The position numbers and the translations under genes were made by a program. The notes beneath the pieces were generated by a model, which made no database searches, was not told where the DNA came from, and worked only from the letters and a program-made list of their open reading frames with translations. A DNA stretch of 64,000 nt from Phytohalomonas tamaricis. Its GTDB lineage: Bacteria; Pseudomonadota; Gammaproteobacteria; Pseudomonadales; Halomonadaceae. This document shows, piece after piece, positions 8,781 through 17,956 of this stretch. Each line of letters opens with the position of its first letter. Positions within the stretch are counted from its first letter, which is position 1. The stretch spans positions 620,001-684,000 of the forward strand of contig NZ_PVRV01000019.1 in the NCBI RefSeq assembly GCF_003012345.1, read 5' to 3'.

Positions 8781-10395
8781 GCCGCAGCGTCATATTTCAC
8801 CGATCTGGCTGATCCCTGTGATTGCCGCACTGATTGGCCTTTGGATGATCTACCAGACGCTGAGCACAAGAGGGCCGGAAATTACGCTGGTGATGGAAAA
8901 CGCCGAGGGCATTGAGGCTGGCAAAACCTTGATCAAGGCACGCAATGTTGAGGTAGGCCGCGTCGACTCGGTCACCTTGTCGGACGATGCCTCACAGGCG
9001 ATCGTCAAGGCTCGCCTGGATCAGGGCACCGATGATCTATTACATGCGGACACGCAGTTCTGGGTGGTCAAGCCGCGGATCGGTCGTGAAGGCATCAGCG
9101 GACTGAATACGGTGCTTTCAGGGCCCTTCATCCAGCTTCAGCCGGGCAATGCCGAAGAAGAGAAACTTCGGTTTGACGTCCTCGAAAAGCCCCCCGTCGC
9201 CCCGCCTAACGCCGAAGGACTGCGTCTTGATTTGACCAGCACCAATGCCAATTCCTTGAATGTTGGTGATCCGGTCGTATTCCACGGTTTCACGGTCGGC
9301 CGCGTCGAAGATACCAATTTCGATCCTTCAGATCGGCTCATGCACTATCGGCTTTTCATCTATCAGCCCTACCGCCAGCTAGTGACGACCAATACCCGCT
9401 TCTGGTCTGCTTCTGGAGTACGTTTCGAACTTACCTCTGAAGGCATGAACCTCGATCTGGCCTCACTGGAAACCCTAGTGAGCGGCGGCGTCACTTTCGG
9501 CGTGCCGGAGGATATTCCTGCAGGTACGCCAATTACCGATAGCGATAATATGGATTTCGCTCTCTACAGCGACGAGGAAAGTGCTCGTCAGGGTAGCTTT
9601 AGCTACTACCTGCGTTACGTGCTGTTAATTGACGATACTGTCCGCGGCTTGAGCGCAGGGGCACCGGTCGAATATCGTGGTGTGCGAATCGGTACTGTGG
9701 ATACCGTTGCGTTCAACATCAATAGACTCAAGGACAATTCCCTAACCAACTTCAAGATCCCTGTACTGATCCGAATCGAGCCGCAGCGTATGCAGGCCCA
9801 GGTCAATGCAGAGACTATCAAGCAATGGCAGCAGCGCTTTGATCGCTGGATTGACGAAGGCCTATGCTCATCACTGAAGATCGGCAACTTCCTGACTAGC
9901 CAGATGTTCGTTGATCTTTCCTTCCAGGACAGCTGTCCTCGTCCAGAAATTGCCAAGTTTGAAGATATCCCCGTATTTCCGAGCCAGGCGGGCAGTTTCG
10001 CCCAGATTGCTCAGCAGGTGTCCTCACTGCTCGACAAGCTGAACGACCTGCAGATCGAGCCGGCGCTGAATCATCTAGACGCCACGCTGCAGAGCTCTGA
10101 TCAACTGCTTAAAGAGTTGAACACTACCACCCAGCAGTTGAATGCCGTGCTTGCTGACCCTGACACGCGTGGGTTGCCTGAAGATGTCAAGGGCACGCTG
10201 AATGCCATACAGGATACGCTGCAGAGTTACTCAAGCGATGCGCCGGCTTACGGCGAACTGACGTCAACGCTCAAGCAGCTCGAGCAGCTTATCCGTAATC
10301 TGCAGCCTGCCGCACGCACGATCAGCGACAAACCCAATGCTCTGATATTTAATCGGGGTGAGATTAACGATCCGCAACCAAGGGCTCATCAATGA
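8749..10395 (+). CDS. pqiB: PqiB-like MCE-domain protein (intermembrane transport)
   Basis: 548 residues from the ATG at 8749, which has AGGAAG upstream and overlaps the end of pqiA. One N-terminal membrane helix (IWLIPVIAALIGLWMIYQTL, about 18-37) anchors a periplasmic protein with three MCE (mammalian cell entry) repeats (roughly 45-135, 160-245, 295-385). A long helical C-terminal part (about 420-530) follows, which in E. coli PqiB helps form a tube across the periplasm for lipid transfer. The MCE proteins, PqiA and the lipoprotein PqiC form one operon here, with overlapping ends at both junctions. Confidence 0.93.
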   Translation: MSESTPKAQRKPQRHISPIWLIPVIAALIGLWMIYQTLSTRGPEITLVMENAEGIEAGKTLIKARNVEVGRVDSVTLSDDASQAIVKARLDQGTDDLLHADTQFWVVKPRIGREGISGLNTVLSGPFIQLQPGNAEEEKLRFDVLEKPPVAPPNAEGLRLDLTSTNANSLNVGDPVVFHGFTVGRVEDTNFDPSDRLMHYRLFIYQPYRQLVTTNTRFWSASGVRFELTSEGMNLDLASLETLVSGGVTFGVPEDIPAGTPITDSDNMDFALYSDEESARQGSFSYYLRYVLLIDDTVRGLSAGAPVEYRGVRIGTVDTVAFNINRLKDNSLTNFKIPVLIRIEPQRMQAQVNAETIKQWQQRFDRWIDEGLCSSLKIGNFLTSQMFVDLSFQDSCPRPEIAKFEDIPVFPSQAGSFAQIAQQVSSLLDKLNDLQIEPALNHLDATLQSSDQLLKELNTTTQQLNAVLADPDTRGLPEDVKGTLNAIQDTLQSYSSDAPAYGELTSTLKQLEQLIRNLQPAARTISDKPNALIFNRGEINDPQPRAHQ

Positions 10396-11039
10396 CACGA
10401 CCACTATGGATAGCCGCGGTGACCAGCATCGCTCTGCTGACCGGTTGTGCCGGTCAGCCCGCTGAACTCCACCGCTATACACTGCCGGATGAAGGCGGAC
10501 TGATGCGCACGACTCAGGCGGCAACACACACGTTAGCCGTTACGCCGATTCAGCTTGCGTCATTTCTGGAAAGCTCCGGCATGGTGTATCAGACCAGTGA
10601 GATCGAGGTAAAGCAGGCGCAAGGCCATCTGTGGGCCGATGATCTTAGTCACCAACTCGAACGTCAGCTCAGAGCCGAGTTATCGCGCCAGCTTTCTACC
10701 TATCGGGTGCTCCCGGCGGGTAATCATGAAGATATTGATATGAAGGTGGCCGTCTCGCTTGAAGAATTTCAGGGACGCTATGATGGCAAAGCCGTTATAG
10801 CCGGCCAGTATCAGTTACGCGATGGCCGTAATCGCTTGTTGAAAGCAGAGCCTTTTCGTATCGAGCGTCCACTTACCGAAGATGGCTATCCGGCTCTGGT
10901 CAAAGCGTTGGCCGAAGGATGGCGAGAAGCCGCAGACCAGATGGCACAGAGCGTCTCGCAATATAGTGAACAAACAGGAGACTCAGCGGTTGGCGACAGC
11001 TCAAGCGGTGCCGATATTGACGTCAATATAGATCACTAA
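10392..11039 (+). CDS. pqiC: PqiC-like outer-membrane lipoprotein (ABC-type transport auxiliary lipoprotein)
   Basis: 215 residues. The start shares an ATGA overlap with the pqiB stop. A short signal ends in the lipobox L-T-G-C with Cys19 as the lipid-modified residue. The remainder matches the auxiliary lipoprotein family (DUF330/PqiC): an LHRYTLP segment just after the lipid anchor and a globular periplasmic domain. In E. coli PqiC is held at the outer membrane and docks the PqiB tube. It is the last gene of this operon; rlmJ converges on it from the other strand. Confidence 0.88.
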   Translation: MTRPLWIAAVTSIALLTGCAGQPAELHRYTLPDEGGLMRTTQAATHTLAVTPIQLASFLESSGMVYQTSEIEVKQAQGHLWADDLSHQLERQLRAELSRQLSTYRVLPAGNHEDIDMKVAVSLEEFQGRYDGKAVIAGQYQLRDGRNRLLKAEPFRIERPLTEDGYPALVKALAEGWREAADQMAQSVSQYSEQTGDSAVGDSSSGADIDVNIDH

Positions 11040-11047
11040 TATCTGAG

Positions 11048-11893
11048 TCATTCAGGTGACCACCAGTCCTGGTGGTGCGATGCGTGCTTGCCATAACACT
11101 CGGCGACACGTGTCAGGCTTGCGCTCAATCGTTCCGGTAATTGCCAGGGAGGATTGAGCAACAGCAATCCCGATCCATACATGCCTCGTTCCCCCTCTGG
11201 CGCATGATGAAGCAACTCACTGCGCCAGACCTTACGCAATCCAGCCGTTCTTATCCCTTCCAGCAATGCTTGATGACGTGCTTCCGGCAAGAGGGGATAC
11301 CATACCACTATCACTGCATGACGTACCTTGCGCGCTACATAACCCAGCGTCTCGGCAACAGCTTCGTAGTCACTCTTGATTTCATAGGAAGGATCAATCA
11401 ATGCACATAGCCGCGGCGTGCTTACCGGCACATGTGTCTTGAATCCCTTGAGCCCATCGGCCTGATAGCGCTTGATATTTCCGGTAAGCGGCGCCTGTGT
11501 AAGATGACGATGCTCACCAGGATGTAATTCATAAAGATGCAGCTTATCCTGCCGACGCAATTGCTGTTCCAGCCACCAGGGCGAGCCAGGATAATGGCTC
11601 ATCTGGTCTCCCGGCTTCTGCAGGCGTGCCAAAGCAATTAGCCATTCATTTAACAGAGCGTCGTTGGCGAGCGTCTTACGCTTCTTCCAGAGGGGCAGAA
11701 TACCTTCTCGGTACTCACCACGTTTCTGCGCTTCAGTAGTATCTAACGGATAAACGCCACGTCCGGCATGTGTATCAATGTACGTAACGGAAGAATTCTT
11801 ACGTAACAACTCAGTACACAGCGAATATAATGCGAGGTGCTTATGCACATCGGCAAAATTGCCAGCATGGTAAGCATGTTGGTAAGCGAGCAC
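11048..11893 (-). CDS. rlmJ: 23S rRNA (adenine(2030)-N(6))-methyltransferase RlmJ
   Basis: 281 residues from a GTG at 11893, preceded by GGAG at a good distance. The frame opens at an ATG six codons earlier, but the protein then reads MLAYQHAYHAGNFADVHKH, which matches the E. coli start (280 residues). RlmJ methylates N6 of A2030 in 23S rRNA using S-adenosylmethionine. The catalytic motif DPSYE (a DPPY variant) is near residue 160-170, and the N-terminal HAGNFADVHKH motif is diagnostic. It is convergent with pqiC, with eight bases between the stops. Confidence 0.93.
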   Translation of the reverse strand: MLAYQHAYHAGNFADVHKHLALYSLCTELLRKNSSVTYIDTHAGRGVYPLDTTEAQKRGEYREGILPLWKKRKTLANDALLNEWLIALARLQKPGDQMSHYPGSPWWLEQQLRRQDKLHLYELHPGEHRHLTQAPLTGNIKRYQADGLKGFKTHVPVSTPRLCALIDPSYEIKSDYEAVAETLGYVARKVRHAVIVVWYPLLPEARHQALLEGIRTAGLRKVWRSELLHHAPEGERGMYGSGLLLLNPPWQLPERLSASLTRVAECYGKHASHHQDWWSPE

Positions 11894-11935
11894 GTGAACT
11901 CCATTACGCACAGCGCGTAGTGATGACAGATGAAG

Positions 11936-11966
11936 AAAATAAAAAGCGCCGGGTTACCCCGGCGCC
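11936..11966 (-). terminator. Rho-independent terminator after the OmpA-family lipoprotein gene
   Basis: GCGCCGGG / CCCGGCGC form a perfect 8-bp stem around TTAC. On the minus strand this is followed by TTTTTATTTT. It lies about 35 bases past the stop of the lipoprotein gene and upstream of rlmJ. Confidence 0.85.
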
Positions 11967-12002
11967 ATGGAAACAACATTACATTCTAAACGCAGATAAT
12001 GC

Positions 12003-12677
12003 TCAGCTACCCTGAGTAGGCACCAGCGTTACCGTGACACGCCGATTTTGAGCGCGCCCTTGTGCAGTATCGTTGCTGGCAACAAAATTACTCGCACCAT
12101 AGCCCGTCATGATCAGGCGGTTGAAGTTGACTCCGCCTCGGGCCAGATAGTTACCCACGGACTGGGCACGCAGTTCAGATAAACGCTGGTTGTATGAAGC
12201 TGTACCCGTAGAATCCGTGTAGCCCGCAATATTGACCATGGTATCGTCATACTCCTTGAGTACGTTGATTACCCCATTGAGCGCTGGATAAATTTGCGAA
12301 GAGAGTTCGCTTGAATCGCTGGCAAAGGTGATCGCACTCGGCATGTTGAGCTGGATCTGGTCGCCTACACGGTTGACGCTAACGCCTGTTCCCTGCATTT
12401 CCTGGCGCAGTTTAGCTTCCTGGGCATCCATGTAATAACCGATCCCGCTACCCGCCGCTGCACCTACTGCGGCACCGATCAAGGTTTTATCGAGCCTGTG
12501 ATTGCCACTTTTAGTCGCGCCAGCAACACCACCGACCAGAGCGCCAATGCCTGCCCCTTTGGCCAGACTCGAGGTCTGCTGCTCGCCAGAATAAGGGTTT
12601 GTTGTACTACAACCCGACAGTACTACCGCTGCTGCCAGAGGAAATGCCAGGAAAACCTGCTTCTTGATGCTCTTCAT
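12003..12677 (-). CDS. OmpA-family outer-membrane lipoprotein with glycine zipper (YiaD-like)
   Basis: 224 residues. A signal peptide ends in the lipobox L-S-G-C (Cys23). A glycine-zipper stretch follows (about 38-85: GAGIGALVGGVAGA, then GAAVGAAAGSGIGYYMDAQE). The C-terminal half (about 110-220) is an OmpA-like peptidoglycan-binding domain with GYTDSTGTASYNQRLSELRA and the ending NRRVTVTLVP. This architecture matches E. coli YiaD. It probably links the outer membrane to peptidoglycan. It lies 12 bases downstream of hemW on the same strand and has its own terminator. Confidence 0.88.
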   Translation of the reverse strand: MKSIKKQVFLAFPLAAAVVLSGCSTTNPYSGEQQTSSLAKGAGIGALVGGVAGATKSGNHRLDKTLIGAAVGAAAGSGIGYYMDAQEAKLRQEMQGTGVSVNRVGDQIQLNMPSAITFASDSSELSSQIYPALNGVINVLKEYDDTMVNIAGYTDSTGTASYNQRLSELRAQSVGNYLARGGVNFNRLIMTGYGASNFVASNDTAQGRAQNRRVTVTLVPTQGS

Positions 12678-12688
12678 CTTCTACCTCA

Positions 12689-13894
12689 TTACATCGACGC
12701 CTGCCTTGGCAGGAGCAATGAATTTTCAATTGACTCGTCGCAAAGTGCCAGCAAGTCATTTAAGAATAGCAAACCCTGTTCACTCGCCTGCACCCGGTTC
12801 GTTATCTCGCCAAGAAGCCCCCGGGACCGAGCTTTCTCAGTGCATACCTTAAGTATTTCAAGTTCGAGGCCGGTATATTCGCGCCATAATTCGATGGGGA
12901 CACCCTCGACCAACCGTAGCGTATTCATAAGAAACTCAATCGGCCGTTCGCTAAGCGCAATTTCACGTTTCCCCGCTATAAATCCTCGTGGGTCCTCACG
13001 TCGGCTCAGATAAGCATCAGGCTGGCGAGTCTTCCAGCGTCTTTCGATATAAAGCGCACCGTCCTCCATAACCCGGCTCAGCTTGCCATGCGCGCCGGCA
13101 CCGATGCCTAGATAGTCACCAAAACGCCAATAGTTGAGATTATGACGTGAGCGCCGTCCTGTTCGGGCATAAGCGGATATCTCATAGCGAGTAAAGCCTT
13201 GCGCCTCGAGCCGTGCATGTCCGGCATCCTGAATATCGTAGAGAACGTCTTCATCAGGCAACTGCGGCGGACGCGAATGGAATTCGGTATTAGGCTCCAG
13301 CGTTAGCTGATACCACGACAGGTGCTCCGGTCCCAGAACCAATGCCATTTCGATATCAGATAAGGCTTTCCTAACATCCTGTGCGGGTAGGCCATGCATG
13401 AGATCAAGGTTGATATTATCGAAACCGGCAACACGTGCCGCTTCAAAGGCTCGCTGAGCGTCGTCTCCGCTATGAATGCGCCCGAGTACCTGCAGTGCTT
13501 CACTATCGAAACTCTGCACGCCGATGGATAGTCGATTAATGCCTACCTGCCGATAACCTTCGAAACGGCCACGCTCTACTGTCCCTGGGTTGGCTTCCAG
13601 TGTGATTTCAATATCGTGTGTAAAGCGCACTCGTTCGCGCAGCGCATCAAATAAACGTGCATAGGCCTGGGCCGAAAGTAGACTTGGCGTTCCGCCACCA
13701 ATGAAAATACTCTCTATCGCTCGCCCTTGAACCCATGTCAGTTCAGCTTCAAAATCAGCGATCAGCGCATCAATGTATTCTTTTTCAGGCAGTGTCTGAT
13801 CACGCCCAATACCGTGTGAATTGAAATCACAATAAGGGCACTTACGAACGCACCAGGGTACATGGATGTAAAGCGATAACGGCGGTAAAATCAT
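12689..13894 (-). CDS. hemW: Radical SAM heme chaperone HemW
   Basis: 401 residues from the ATG at 13894, which overlaps the rdgB stop as ATGA and has AAGGTG upstream. The frame is open 111 bases further into rdgB, but MILPPLSLYIHVPWCVRKCP is the family start. The radical-SAM cluster motif is C-x3-C-x2-C followed by Asp-Phe (WCVRKCPYCDF). True coproporphyrinogen dehydrogenase HemN has a further Cys there, so this is HemW, a heme-binding chaperone, despite the older name. GGGTPS and the C-terminal HemN-type domain are present. The rdgB-hemW pair is common in gammaproteobacteria. Confidence 0.93.
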   Translation of the reverse strand: MILPPLSLYIHVPWCVRKCPYCDFNSHGIGRDQTLPEKEYIDALIADFEAELTWVQGRAIESIFIGGGTPSLLSAQAYARLFDALRERVRFTHDIEITLEANPGTVERGRFEGYRQVGINRLSIGVQSFDSEALQVLGRIHSGDDAQRAFEAARVAGFDNINLDLMHGLPAQDVRKALSDIEMALVLGPEHLSWYQLTLEPNTEFHSRPPQLPDEDVLYDIQDAGHARLEAQGFTRYEISAYARTGRRSRHNLNYWRFGDYLGIGAGAHGKLSRVMEDGALYIERRWKTRQPDAYLSRREDPRGFIAGKREIALSERPIEFLMNTLRLVEGVPIELWREYTGLELEILKVCTEKARSRGLLGEITNRVQASEQGLLFLNDLLALCDESIENSLLLPRQASM

Positions 13895-14493
13895 GTCACC
13901 TTCAAATGGTCGATCAGCGTGGTCAATGCCCGCCCACGGTGACTGAGACGATTCTTTTCGCTGGCAGAAAGCTCCGCCACGCTCATTCTCTGCTCGGGCA
14001 ACCAAAAAAGAGCGTCATAGCCAAAGCCTCCTTCACCTCGTGGCAAAAAAAGGATCTCACCGCACCAGTCTTTTTGTACGACAATCGGTACTGGATCTTC
14101 CGGATGCCGCATATAAACAAGAACGCACCAGTAACGTGCGCCACGCTTACCTTCAGGTACGTCACGAAGCGCTTCGAGCAATTTGCGATTGTTCGCCTCA
14201 TCGTCACTTGGCTCGCCAGCATAACGGGCCGAGTATATACCGGGAGCGCCATGCAACGCATCGACAGCCAGACCAGAGTCATCGGCCAGCGCAGGTAAAC
14301 CACTGATTCGAGCGGCTTCGCGCGCCTTGATCAAGGCGTTTTCAATGAATGTTAAGCCTGTCTCTGAAACGGCCGATATAGCATGATCAGCTTGTGACGT
14401 AATCTCGAAGCCCAGTGGGTTCAGGAGTTCACGAAACTCCTTGAGCTTGCCAGCATTACCGCTCGCGATAACAAGGGGGCGTGAGACAGACAT
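13891..14493 (-). CDS. rdgB: RdgB/HAM1 family XTP/dITP pyrophosphatase
   Basis: 200 residues. It hydrolyses dITP, XTP and ITP to monophosphates, keeping deaminated purines out of DNA and RNA. Family signatures: the N-terminal SGNAGKLKEF, ETGLTFIENALIKAREAA, the metal-binding ADDSGLAVDAL (about 69-79), and near the end GFGYDALFW and SHRGRAL. AAGGA precedes the ATG at a normal distance. It is the first gene of a minus-strand operon with hemW and perhaps the OmpA-family lipoprotein. Confidence 0.96.
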   Translation of the reverse strand: MSVSRPLVIASGNAGKLKEFRELLNPLGFEITSQADHAISAVSETGLTFIENALIKAREAARISGLPALADDSGLAVDALHGAPGIYSARYAGEPSDDEANNRKLLEALRDVPEGKRGARYWCVLVYMRHPEDPVPIVVQKDWCGEILFLPRGEGGFGYDALFWLPEQRMSVAELSASEKNRLSHRGRALTTLIDHLKVT

Positions 14494-14867
14494 AGAAGCA
14501 GTCCTTGAGCATGTGAAGCGATATTCTAGGTTGCTTTAAGTTCGGAAGAAATGACTGAATAGAAAGCGCCGGCCATTCCCATAGCGAAATGGGCTTGATT
14601 CATTGTTGATCGATCAAATTCAGCACTATTCATAGCGCTGAATTTAATCGATGTAGGGCCCTGTTTAGACAAAAACGAACAAGCAGATAATGAGGAATTT
14701 CTAATCCTATATTATTAATTATTTAGGGTTAGGGATATTCCAAAAATGAGCGCCAAACATTATAGTTTCTGAATGTTACTCATGTTTACATGGTGGCATC
14801 AGACTTAACATCAATTAGGACCAGCCTCCCATCAACATCACTGATGTAGAGGCCTTAAGGGGGCTAT
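14494..14867. promoter_or_regulatory. AT-rich divergent intergenic region with a large inverted repeat
   Basis: 374 bases between rdgB (minus) and the first VpsT-like gene (plus). I see no credible gene. A 16-bp inverted repeat with one mismatch (arms 14609-14624 and 14637-14652, spacer 12) lies in it. The left side also contains the 12-bp palindrome TTGATCGATCAA. This looks like an operator for one or both divergent genes; the repeat lies about 215 bases before the regulator's start. Confidence 0.5.
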
Positions 14868-15557
14868 GTGGATACCGAAAAAGACGTAACCGTGTTGCTC
14901 GTGACGGAGATCAATCCGCAAAGCGAGCTTTTCATGCAATATGTTCGTGACAAACTAGGCTGTCATGTCGCAACGGTTGCCCCAAAGGATACCCTTCCCG
15001 ACAATACCGAAACGCATCAGGTTGTTCTGCTGGATGCTGATCATGTCAACGAAAAGGATATGTATCACTGGGAAGAAGCCGCTTCTAGCGAAAATATGAG
15101 CATGACGCTGGCGGCATTCAACCTTGTCGATGAAAGCCAGGCGATTGGCCTTGCCACCACTTTCAGGCTGCAGGGAGTATTTTATCGACGTGACAGTCTG
15201 GCCTTGATCTGCAAAGGCATCGCCAAATTGATGAACAATGAGCTGTGGATGTCTCGCACGCTGATGACACGTCTGATCAAGTTCTATCGTCGCCAGCAGA
15301 TCAATGCCTATCGCCCGGCATGTGGCCTTACCAATCGCGAGTTGGAGATATTGCGGTTGTTGGGTACAGGCGCCTCCAATACTGAGATCGCAACGCAGTT
15401 GTTTGTCAGTGAACACACCGTTAAATCGCATCTTTACAACATCTTCCGCAAGCTCAAGGTACGTAATCGTATTCAGGCTATGAATTGGGTGCGTCAGAAT
15501 CTAGGTAGCCCGTCATTGGTGCCCAGTCAAAGCGCTCGCCGCTCTAATGCCAGCTAG
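14868..15557 (+). CDS. LuxR-family regulator, VpsT/CsgD type, copy 1
   Basis: 229 residues. The N-terminal half is a receiver-like domain (5-120) and the C-terminal 150-212 is a LuxR helix-turn-helix ([38 protein letters not shown]). Between them, residues 127-130 read WMSR. This fits the W-[FLM]-[ST]-R motif by which Vibrio VpsT binds cyclic di-GMP; CsgD has YFTQ there. It probably controls biofilm or matrix genes in response to c-di-GMP (inference). The gene starts at a GTG-type or ATG-type position with weak SD signal: I take 14868, preceded by AAGGGGG nearby. A close paralog lies at 18420. Confidence 0.85.
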   Translation: MDTEKDVTVLLVTEINPQSELFMQYVRDKLGCHVATVAPKDTLPDNTETHQVVLLDADHVNEKDMYHWEEAASSENMSMTLAAFNLVDESQAIGLATTFRLQGVFYRRDSLALICKGIAKLMNNELWMSRTLMTRLIKFYRRQQINAYRPACGLTNRELEILRLLGTGASNTEIATQLFVSEHTVKSHLYNIFRKLKVRNRIQAMNWVRQNLGSPSLVPSQSARRSNAS

Positions 15558-15683
15558 CCGAGGCCGATTGCAGCACCTCTATGCATTAGGCTGCTCGTCA
15601 TGCGCCCGATAAGTATGTCATGTCGTAATCAGCAAGAGATGTTAAAGCGAAATTTTTCATGTGTATTCTTGAGCAGCCCCGTT

Positions 15684-15712
15684 GAAAGCGAAGCCGTAAC
15701 GGCTTCGCTTTC
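15684..15712. terminator. Perfect 13-bp hairpin between converging genes
   Basis: GAAAGCGAAGCCG and CGGCTTCGCTTTC flank TAA and form a perfect 13-bp stem. It lies between the end of VpsT-like copy 1 (plus) and the end of the SulP gene (minus). There is no real T tract on either side, so it is a plausible bidirectional terminator or mRNA 3'-end stabiliser and not a textbook terminator. Confidence 0.55.
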
Positions 15713-15732
15713 ACACATGTTGAGTAGCACCT

Positions 15733-17271
15733 TCAGGCGAACCTGGGACTAGGTGACACCCCAGGAAAGGTCGCCGAGAGCCCATCAACCGACTTGAGCT
15801 CGACAGTAACATTCGACTGCTTCGAAGCCTGAATGAAATTATTAATGTCTTCCTGAATATCCGGATCGATGAAGTTCGCCTCGGTCGCATCAATGATCAC
15901 GAAGCTGTCATCAGGCACTGCATCGAGATAACCACGCATCTCCTCGCGATTGAGAAATGAAACATCCTTGTGGATGCGTAGCAGACAATGGCGTCCATGC
16001 TTGGTAAACGAGATAGCCGAACGGAAGCTCGAGCGCACAAGAAAATAAAGGCTGCATAGCAAGCCAACGATAACGCCCTTGAGCAGATCCGTCAGCATGA
16101 TTGCCACGATCGTGATGACATAGGGAAGGAAACGATTCCAGCCTTGACGATAATGTGCGATGAACAGTGCAGGACGAGCCAGTTTATATCCAGTATGCAA
16201 CAAGATAGCCGCCAGACAGGCGAAAGGAATAAGCTCGAGGGCCACCGCAAAGAAGGTCACGCTAGCCAGTAGCAATATGCCATGAACGAAGCTGGAAAAA
16301 CGCGTACGGGCACCTGCCTGCACATTAGCCGAACTGCGCACGATTACCGCCGTAATCGGTAGTCCGCCCACAAGGCCAGAGCATAAGTTACCTACCCCTT
16401 GTGCTTTAAGCTCACGATGCGGTGGTGAATGACGCTTGAAAGGGTCGATTTTGTCGGCGGCTTCAAGGCTGAGCAAGGTTTCCAGACTGGCTACCAATGC
16501 TATCGTCAATGCCATCATATAAACCTGTGGATTGAACAGCATGGCAAAATCTGGCAGATGGAGCTGACTGAAAAAATCAGCAGGCCCCTCCAAGCCGGGA
16601 AGCGTAATACGCTGATCTGAAGTGAGCGGCGATAAAAAGCTGCCCTGCAAAGCAATACGATCGATCACAACCCCTGCGATGACTGCTAACAAAGGGGCCG
16701 GAATCATCTTCAGCCATTTGATTCGTGATATAAATGCCGTATCCCAGAGGATCAAGATCAGCAGTGCGATAAGCGCAATTGAAAATGCCAACGGTGATGC
16801 GTGCTGCAGCATAGCTATCGGCTGCGTAAATCCTGGCGCATTTTCTTGAGGCAACCCCAACGCTAAAGGGATCTGATTGAGAATCAAGATCAGTCCGATG
16901 GCTGTAAGCATACCTTTGATGACAGCCGAGGGAACGAAAGCGCCTATCTTTCCCATCCGCAAGTAACCGAAAGCAAGTTGCATAGCGCCAGCTAATGCCG
17001 TGGCGAGCAGCATCCCTTCGAAGCCGATGGCCTGAATAGCGCCTAGCACGATAACGGTCAAGCCCGCTGCAGGCCCACTCACACTGACATGCGAGCCACT
17101 GATTAAAGCTACGACGAGTCCGCCTATGATACCCGCGATCAAGCCCGACAGCGGTGGTGCCCCGGAAGCCAACGAAATACCCAGACATAACGGAACAGCG
17201 ACCAGAAATACAACAATACCGGCAGGTATATCCTGCGGCAGTGTCTTCAACCACGACATCGACGTACGCAT
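15733..17271 (-). CDS. SulP-family inorganic anion transporter with STAS domain (probable bicarbonate transporter)
   Basis: 512 residues. The transmembrane part (about 12-395, ten or more helices) has the SulP signature near the N-terminus (PLCLGISLASGAPPLSGLIA, then GSHVSVSGPAAGLTVIVLG). The C-terminal 405-500 is a STAS domain (FLNREEMRGYLDAVPDDSFVIIDATEANFIDPD). The gene follows a beta-carbonic anhydrase by 58 bases on the same strand. That pairing, known in many proteobacteria, points to HCO3- as the transported ion and CO2/HCO3- interconversion as the joint job (inference). Start: ATG with GGAG upstream. Confidence 0.88.
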   Translation of the reverse strand: MRTSMSWLKTLPQDIPAGIVVFLVAVPLCLGISLASGAPPLSGLIAGIIGGLVVALISGSHVSVSGPAAGLTVIVLGAIQAIGFEGMLLATALAGAMQLAFGYLRMGKIGAFVPSAVIKGMLTAIGLILILNQIPLALGLPQENAPGFTQPIAMLQHASPLAFSIALIALLILILWDTAFISRIKWLKMIPAPLLAVIAGVVIDRIALQGSFLSPLTSDQRITLPGLEGPADFFSQLHLPDFAMLFNPQVYMMALTIALVASLETLLSLEAADKIDPFKRHSPPHRELKAQGVGNLCSGLVGGLPITAVIVRSSANVQAGARTRFSSFVHGILLLASVTFFAVALELIPFACLAAILLHTGYKLARPALFIAHYRQGWNRFLPYVITIVAIMLTDLLKGVIVGLLCSLYFLVRSSFRSAISFTKHGRHCLLRIHKDVSFLNREEMRGYLDAVPDDSFVIIDATEANFIDPDIQEDINNFIQASKQSNVTVELKSVDGLSATFPGVSPSPRFA

Positions 17272-17329
17272 TACGCAACTCTCCCTAGTGCGTCATAACT
17301 CTGTAAAAAGCCAGCAGTCAGCCATTTTC

Positions 17330-17956
17330 TTACGCTGACGCCTGCATGACAGTTTCGTCACCTTCCCTGCGGACGATTTCACGCAGCAAGCCTTCTTCGA
17401 GCGCATAGACCATGCCGTGCAAGGAGGGGCTTCGATGTGCCATCCACGCCTCCTGTATGATTGGCATACCTGCCAAGCATTCAATTTGATCGCAAACATT
17501 AAGCTCGACAAGGCGATTGATTCGGCTTAATTCGTCAGCCAAGGCAGCTAACTCCTGAGCGTGACGATTCCGTGTTTCACGCACATTCACGAGGTGATAA
17601 TCAAGATGAGGCAGTCCACATTCATCACTTGTAAGCGCTGCCTTGATGCCACCGCATTGATGATGCCCACATACAATGATGTGATTGACCCTCAGCTCAG
17701 TTACTGCGTACTCCAGTACGCTCATGAAGCTGGATTCCTGCAGACAAACCATATTGGCGACATTGCGATAGATAAATAAGTCACCGGGTTGGGCATTGCA
17801 TATCTGTTCGGCAGGTACACGGCTGTCAGAACAGCCGATCCAGAGAACATCAGGAGTTTGTTTAATGGAAAGCCGTTGAAAATATCCGGGCTCGCGTAGA
17901 CACATCTCATGCGCCCATGCCTGATTTTCAAGGAGAATACGTTCGTAAAACTTCAT
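17330..17956 (-). CDS. can: Beta-class carbonic anhydrase
   Basis: 208 residues, a typical size. It interconverts CO2 and bicarbonate with a zinc ion held by Cys42, His98 and Cys101. The motifs CSDSR (42-46, with the Asp-Arg dyad) and GHHQCGG (97-103) are both intact, so the enzyme should be active. AAGG lies seven bases before the ATG. It is the first gene of a two-gene minus-strand unit with the SulP transporter and is divergent from VpsT-like copy 2. The symbol follows E. coli Can/Can2-type enzymes; the exact orthology is not certain. Confidence 0.93.
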   Translation of the reverse strand: MKFYERILLENQAWAHEMCLREPGYFQRLSIKQTPDVLWIGCSDSRVPAEQICNAQPGDLFIYRNVANMVCLQESSFMSVLEYAVTELRVNHIIVCGHHQCGGIKAALTSDECGLPHLDYHLVNVRETRNRHAQELAALADELSRINRLVELNVCDQIECLAGMPIIQEAWMAHRSPSLHGMVYALEEGLLREIVRREGDETVMQASA

